Shown piece by piece: positions 59,101 to 64,000 of a stretch of 64,000 nucleotides of DNA (positions are counted from its first letter, which is position 1; the number at the start of each line of letters is the position of its first letter). The notes under the pieces were generated by a model. It was given only the letters and a program-made list of their open reading frames with translations, was not told the origin of the DNA and did not search any database. This DNA is from Polydactylus sextarius (taxonomy: Eukaryota; Chordata; Actinopteri; Polynemidae), in contig CM028912.1 in assembly GCA_016801845.1 (NCBI GenBank), positions 23,153,501 through 23,217,500 of the forward strand, given 5' to 3'. A program made the position numbers and the translations under genes.

Positions 59101-62100
59101 GTTCAGCTTTGACCTGTGAGTCTGTTGGAATTTGTTGTTATAGTGTATTATTAACAAATGATCACAAGAAAAATAGTTGTAGCAGGCTAAATATGCGATT
59201 ATCAGCACAACCACAGGTGCATGGAGCCAACGCAGCACTCAAACCCCTGACACTCTGAACCTCACCAAACACATTTTTATAAGAGCCATGGCTGTAAAAA
59301 TGCGTCTTCATGTTTCTCCTATCACCTTTTCTGAAAGTGCAGATCAAATACTCGATGCTTCTTTTGCTTCTCACTGCTTTCCTTCATAGACATTTAGTTT
59401 AAATGGAATGAAGTCTTTTAATTTGAAAGTTAGCTGCAGCTCATGTTTCTTTCTTGATCCATGAACGGATTGCACCTCCATCATCTTGGAAAGAGGCATT
59501 ACATCACATTTACAGAATGATGATGAGTTATAAGCCATTGTATCTGGAACAACTGGAATAATTCTTATACTCTTGTGGTGTGTCCACATGATCAAATGAT
59601 TTCTTTCCCCCCCAGTAGAAATACTTTAACAACAGTATGATAAATAGCTAATAGACCTGCATATTCTGCTGATGTATGCATGGCTGAAATCAATGCAAAT
59701 TAAAATTGTGTAAATTCTTTCTCTGATTTGAGTCACTGATGATTTAATGGTGTTTTCCCAATCAAAACCAAAATAAAGCAAATGTCTTCAGAGATCAGCA
59801 GCTGGGGGAGGGGGACTTTCTGCTCAAAGGGACACAATAATGGTGAGTAATGACACTTTTGTAGTGATGCCTTTCTGGCAATAACACAGTGTGTCGCCCT
59901 GCTTCACAGAGTCCACAAAAACTGAAACTAAAAACTGCATCTATAAAAAAGACAATGACTAGTGATTGGCTCATTTCAATGATTGTAATATACTACATTT
60001 GTTTTAACTCAGAAACCTCAGAATCATTATCACTGATTTGTTAACATGGTATCTGGAAATTGCTCTAGGTCTTTATTTAGAAATTACTCATGAGCATAAT
60101 TAGCTCTGTCATATGTATTCATCTAAAACTTAGATTTCTTGTAAAACCTTCCACTTCTGTGGAGCTTCTTTAAACTATGGTAATTTGGACCTGGACATAC
60201 CTGGACACCATGACTGGTTTATATTAGCAGGTGACTGAAAAAAAAATCCAAAAAAACACAAGGTGACATAAATGTAAAAGATCCACATCTTAAAGACCTC
60301 ACTTACACAGAAACCACCACACCAGTGAGCACAGTGGCAGATGATGATGGATCTAAAGTGTGATGCAGCCACGTCCAGCAAACTGCCCTCTCTTCTCATT
60401 TCCTTTCCCCTCATGTTCTTGTGTCATGTTCCTCAGTCAGATTAAAAAAAGCAAGAAAAATCCATGGGTTATAATCTGCTATTGATAATGACAATAATCA
60501 GTTAAGAGTCAAAGAAATACATCGTGGCATGATGCAGTTTGGATCAACTTAATCACAAAAAAGGTGTTTTTCATTGTTCATAAGTAATCTCAGGTATGTT
60601 CCATCACTGCAACCTCTCACACTGGTCAGAATGTTAAATACAAAGGAGTCAGACAGCTGCTGTGCATGAGACACAGTCTTATAAGATCAAGTTGTTCTCA
60701 ATCCTCAAATTACTTTCTCTGTTAAAACCAAAAATTACTGACGATTACAGTTAATAGTTGTCTTTATGCATGTGTTCAAGTTGAGTTTTCCGGTGCTCTC
60801 AGCAATAGCACTACAATAAGGTGCAGGTATCTTTGGCTCATTTTGGCTGACATTACTTTAGAGAGCCAGTTCTTGTTAATGAATCCTTGGTATGAACTAA
60901 GGAAACCAAAACTGTATTTCACCAATTCCTAGGAGAAACTGGTTGGGTTCAGACCAAATGCAGCACTAAATGTCTGTCTTATGATACTACCATGAATACA
61001 GTCACTGGACTGTACTTGAATATATTCACTTAACAGCCAATGTGAGTCCTTATTCCTAAAAAACTACTGTGATAATGGTTGAGCTAACCAACTGAGAAGA
61101 GGAAGCTACTGCTGGTGCTAGTTCATAGTCCAACCAAAAACTGGAATCCAGCAAAAGATCCAGGTGTTCAGAACTTGCGTGGTAGTCCTGCTGCTTTTCT
61201 CTGCCCTGTTTCTATGAAGTACTTAGGTTGCATTGTACAACTCTGGGTGTCCATAGATGCCACAATGAGCTAAAATATATAAATCATGCTGGTGTGTCAG
61301 TTAGCACTAATTTGCTGTGGATGGGTTTGCTTTGCCACATCAACAGGGTTGCTGATCAGTGGTGTTTTTCAGATTTTAAATGCTGAGGACTACAGGTTGT
61401 ATTGCCCAATTTCCCCCCACACCTCCATTATAGAGCATTTTTTATCTATTAATCTAACAATTATAGGAAATAGATGGTGTTATGGTTAATAAGACAGTTA
61501 GGTGTTGGCTTCAGGGCAAAAACAGTTGAATCCCAGACATCTGTTGGGACACAGGTTGGGGATTTCCAACAACGGCAGCACATACACACCTGTCCACCTG
61601 CACATGGGCATTTATATATGGGTATTAGACTCACACCCACACACGCGCGCACACACATACACACACACTGGGCTGTGACGTGTAATGTAATGGGACAGGT
61701 GCGGTCCTCCCCTCTGATGAGCCATACTCAACTCTGACAGGATGGAAAGACTCGTGGGGCACAAGAAAAATAAAACTCTGTGTTGCTTTAAATCACATCT
61801 GTGCCGACCAGCAGCCATGCGACACCATGTGATCCATCTGAGAGTAGAATGGAAAGAAGTTGATACAATCTGTTAATGCTCAAAATATCTGCCTCCCTTC
61901 CTGCTCTGTCTTCCCTGTTGAAAGTCCACATTGTGTCTCGCCTCTACAATATATTTAAAATAAATGGCTAGAGTTCAAATCATTCTTGAATCGGAATAAA
62001 AAGTGACAAAGTGACAAAGACCTGTTCATGCCGATGTTCCTGTCAATGGCTACATTTTAGGATCTTCACCTCTGCAAACAAACCACATCTACATAGCCAA

Positions 62101-63246
62101 ATCAAAATGTCACTCAGCTTTCAATGCCTCTCTGTGTCCTGCCCCAAAATGGGAGAACAGCTCATTGACTTTTCTCTAGTGCCCTCCTCCCCACCACACT
62201 CCATCAGAGTGGTGACAGTTCAACTAGTTGCATCACGACGTGCTGACGGATCAGCGGGGACAGGGGACAAGGACACTTGAGTGCCTGTTGCACAGCAACA
62301 CAACTTTCCCAAAAATTATGCAACCGTTGGTATAAAAACTTCCTGAGGGTGATAATACATTAAACACATTTTTAATCTCTACATTTGGGAACTGTTTCTA
62401 TTTATAATCCTAAATTTCTCTCATCAATCAAGAAACGTGTTCCCAAAAAGACCTCAAAAACAAAACAAAACGCAGCTACTCTACATCAATTGGTTTGGCA
62501 TCATGTTGTCAGAAAGTAGCATATTGCTTAGGTTATGTTACAGTTGGCTGTAATAATTAGTGCTATAACCGGAAGGTCAGTATTCATGGACGTCAACAGT
62601 ATATACAAAAAGTAAAGCCAGCTGCAGTGTAATTCATAAACCTCAACCCGCTTCATGTTAGCAGTCTAAAATATCAAAGTATTTGTCAATGAATTATGGT
62701 CTTATTTAAAAATTAATTAATAAATCTTTGCTCTTTCCGCTGCTGCACCCAATGCTGCAGATGAGGCATAAAACACAACACACATAGACATGTTGATTGA
62801 CAGTCAATACAAACTTCATGGAAACATCTTGGGAAGTTCACCTGCCAAGATTGTTGATTGTTTTTTTGCATTTGGTCCATTAATGGAAAATGTTACAGTA
62901 ATCAGGAGAAAATATTTTTATCTTCTTACCACAATAAGAGTAGATATATATATGAGAAATATAATATAATATTTATAAATGAAACCTTTCATGCTCTAAT
63001 GTCTAACGTTATCATCTCTAAACATGCATATTTATATACTGATATTTCTGGGTGTGTTGTTCTGACAATCTCTTTGAGCATGTGTGAGGTGTTGTATTAG
63101 AGCAAGGGGCAACCATGAGCCAAAGGGTGAAATTGAAAACTGGGTAACTACTGGTGTAAAGTTTACAGGATTAGTGATAAATGGCCTGAAAAAGCTGTAC
63201 ATGATGGAGTTAAAAAGTTTGCTCTGTGCCAGGACCTCAGCCCCTG
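59101..63246. other. intergenic, nothing coding recognised
   Basis: AT-rich sequence. A stretch at 61,480-61,560 has GGTGTTATGGTTAATAAGAC and CAGTTGAATCCCAGAC, which faintly resemble tRNA-SINE A and B boxes. Confidence 0.35.
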
Positions 63247-63280
63247 ATTCCCCTCACAGAGAAAAAAAACTGAGGGGAAT
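63247..63280. repeat. perfect 10-bp inverted repeat
   Basis: ATTCCCCTCA (63,247-63,256) and TGAGGGGAAT (63,271-63,280) around a 14-nt A-rich loop. Confidence 0.85.
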
Positions 63281-63304
63281 TCCCTGCCCAAGGTGAAGGG
63301 AAAG

Positions 63305-63367
<63 letters not shown>
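63305..63367. repeat. (CT)n(CA)n compound microsatellite
   Basis: About ten CT units and 21 CA units, directly joined. Confidence 0.95.
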
Positions 63368-63370
<3 letters not shown>

Positions 63371-63430
63371 CATCAATGCATGTGCACAGACAAATGTTGT
63401 TATTTTCACATTCAGATTTGTTTTTCCCAG

Positions 63431-63493
63431 TCAGCGACAGCATGGCAGCTGAGCAGGCGGTCACAGCTGCTGCCGTCGCACCGAGTGTACGAG
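63431..63493 (+). other. exon-like segment with strong Kozak ATG (unassigned)
   Basis: Pyrimidine-rich acceptor TTGTTTTTCCCAG at 63,430, then 63 bp, then donor GAG|GTAAAA. The ATG (63,442) has A at -3 and G at +4, and the frame gives MAAEQAVTAAAVAPSVR before a phase-1 donor. The 63 bp are also open as 21 codons in frame from the first base. It looks like a translation-start exon of a plus-strand gene continuing beyond the window. The product is not recognised. Confidence 0.3.
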
Positions 63494-63510
63494 GTAAAAG
63501 GTTGTCAGTC

Positions 63511-63516
<6 letters not shown>

Positions 63517-63566
<50 letters not shown>
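63517..63566. repeat. (GT)n microsatellite
   Basis: About 25 units, starting about 25 bp after the exon-like segment at 63,431. Confidence 0.95.
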
Positions 63567-63567
<1 letters not shown>

Positions 63568-64000
63568 CTCGGGTGGGAGAAGACGTTGGTTTGTGGTGAG
63601 TGTTTCCTGTCAGTGACAAGTTGATGGGACCACCCTCCTCTCAGAAGAAGGAGGGGAGAGCCCCCCCAACCCAGCCAACCCCTCAGCTCCTCCCCACAGA
63701 TCCTCCATGTGTGTCTCCTGATACCAAAGCAAACCCGCTGCCGCTTCCTCCCATTACATCTCCACTCAGAGCCACCATATGCTGCTGTTGATCTCTGTTA
63801 AGTAAAATGATTAAAATGATTATTATTGCTAATAATAATGATAATAATAAATCTTGTACTTTTCATTTGAGGAGTTAGTTGTTTTTTCTGTCAGATTATT
63901 TTGATGTGGCTTTGTCTGTTTGCCAAGTATTATTCAAACCCACACAGTGTTATTTAAAAAAAAATTAAAGACTCAAAGTTTCCAAAAACATCAAATATGG
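63567..64000. other. window end, nothing recognised
   Basis: Pro-rich open reading at 63,640-63,780 results from a C-rich tract; an AAT/ATA-rich tract follows at 63,810-63,850. Confidence 0.35.

Noticed and set aside
61480..61560. Possible tRNA gene or SINE head
   Set aside because: Only weak A-box and B-box resemblance; no cloverleaf could be folded by eye.
1..64000. CRISPR arrays, bacterial operons, phage or viral genes
   Set aside because: Tandem repeats are microsatellites without spacers; the only gene has vertebrate intron structure; no viral protein motifs were seen.

Overview
The window is nuclear DNA of a vertebrate, most likely a teleost fish. It has one multi-exon gene with GT-AG introns, dense dinucleotide microsatellites, and decayed interspersed repeats that I recognise as teleost families (Rex3/RTE retrotransposon tails, tRNA-derived SINEs, hAT- and Tc1-like fragments). 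I see no bacterial or viral operon, CRISPR array or structural RNA gene.

Region 1 (about 290 to 14,550, minus strand) is the only gene I can establish: ccdc80 (DRO1/URB/SSG1), a secreted matrix protein. I rebuilt ten coding exons by hand from splice signals and reading phase. The phases close exactly and give a 2,640-nt reading frame (879 residues plus stop). The order is signal peptide, first P-DUDES domain, threonine-rich and lysine-rich linkers, second and third P-DUDES domains, and a Gly/Tyr/His-rich tail. The introns carry microsatellites and old repeats.

Region 2 (about 14,550 to 64,000) has no gene I can establish. It is intergenic or very long intronic sequence with repeat fragments. 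The better supported are a TIR-bounded DNA transposon at 44,877-45,609 with a tRNA-SINE nested inside it, a second SINE at 46,640-46,820, Rex3-like 3' ends at 21.4 and 24.3 kb, and a pair of inverted homologous segments at 28.1 and 31.4 kb.

Three weak candidates for exons or promoters deserve transcript evidence: a CpG-rich block at 31.7-32.25 kb ending in an ATG and a splice donor (plus strand), a 93-bp exon-like segment at 35.86-35.95 kb (minus strand), and a 63-bp exon-like segment at 63.43 kb with a strong Kozak ATG (plus strand). I found no convincing undescribed biological system. The most interesting items are the threonine mucin-like tract of ccdc80, the inverted 28.1/31.4-kb pair, the TIR element, a run of G-tracts able to form a quadruplex at 39.6 kb, and the unassigned exon-like segments.

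All family names come from memory of consensus sequences, not from a search.
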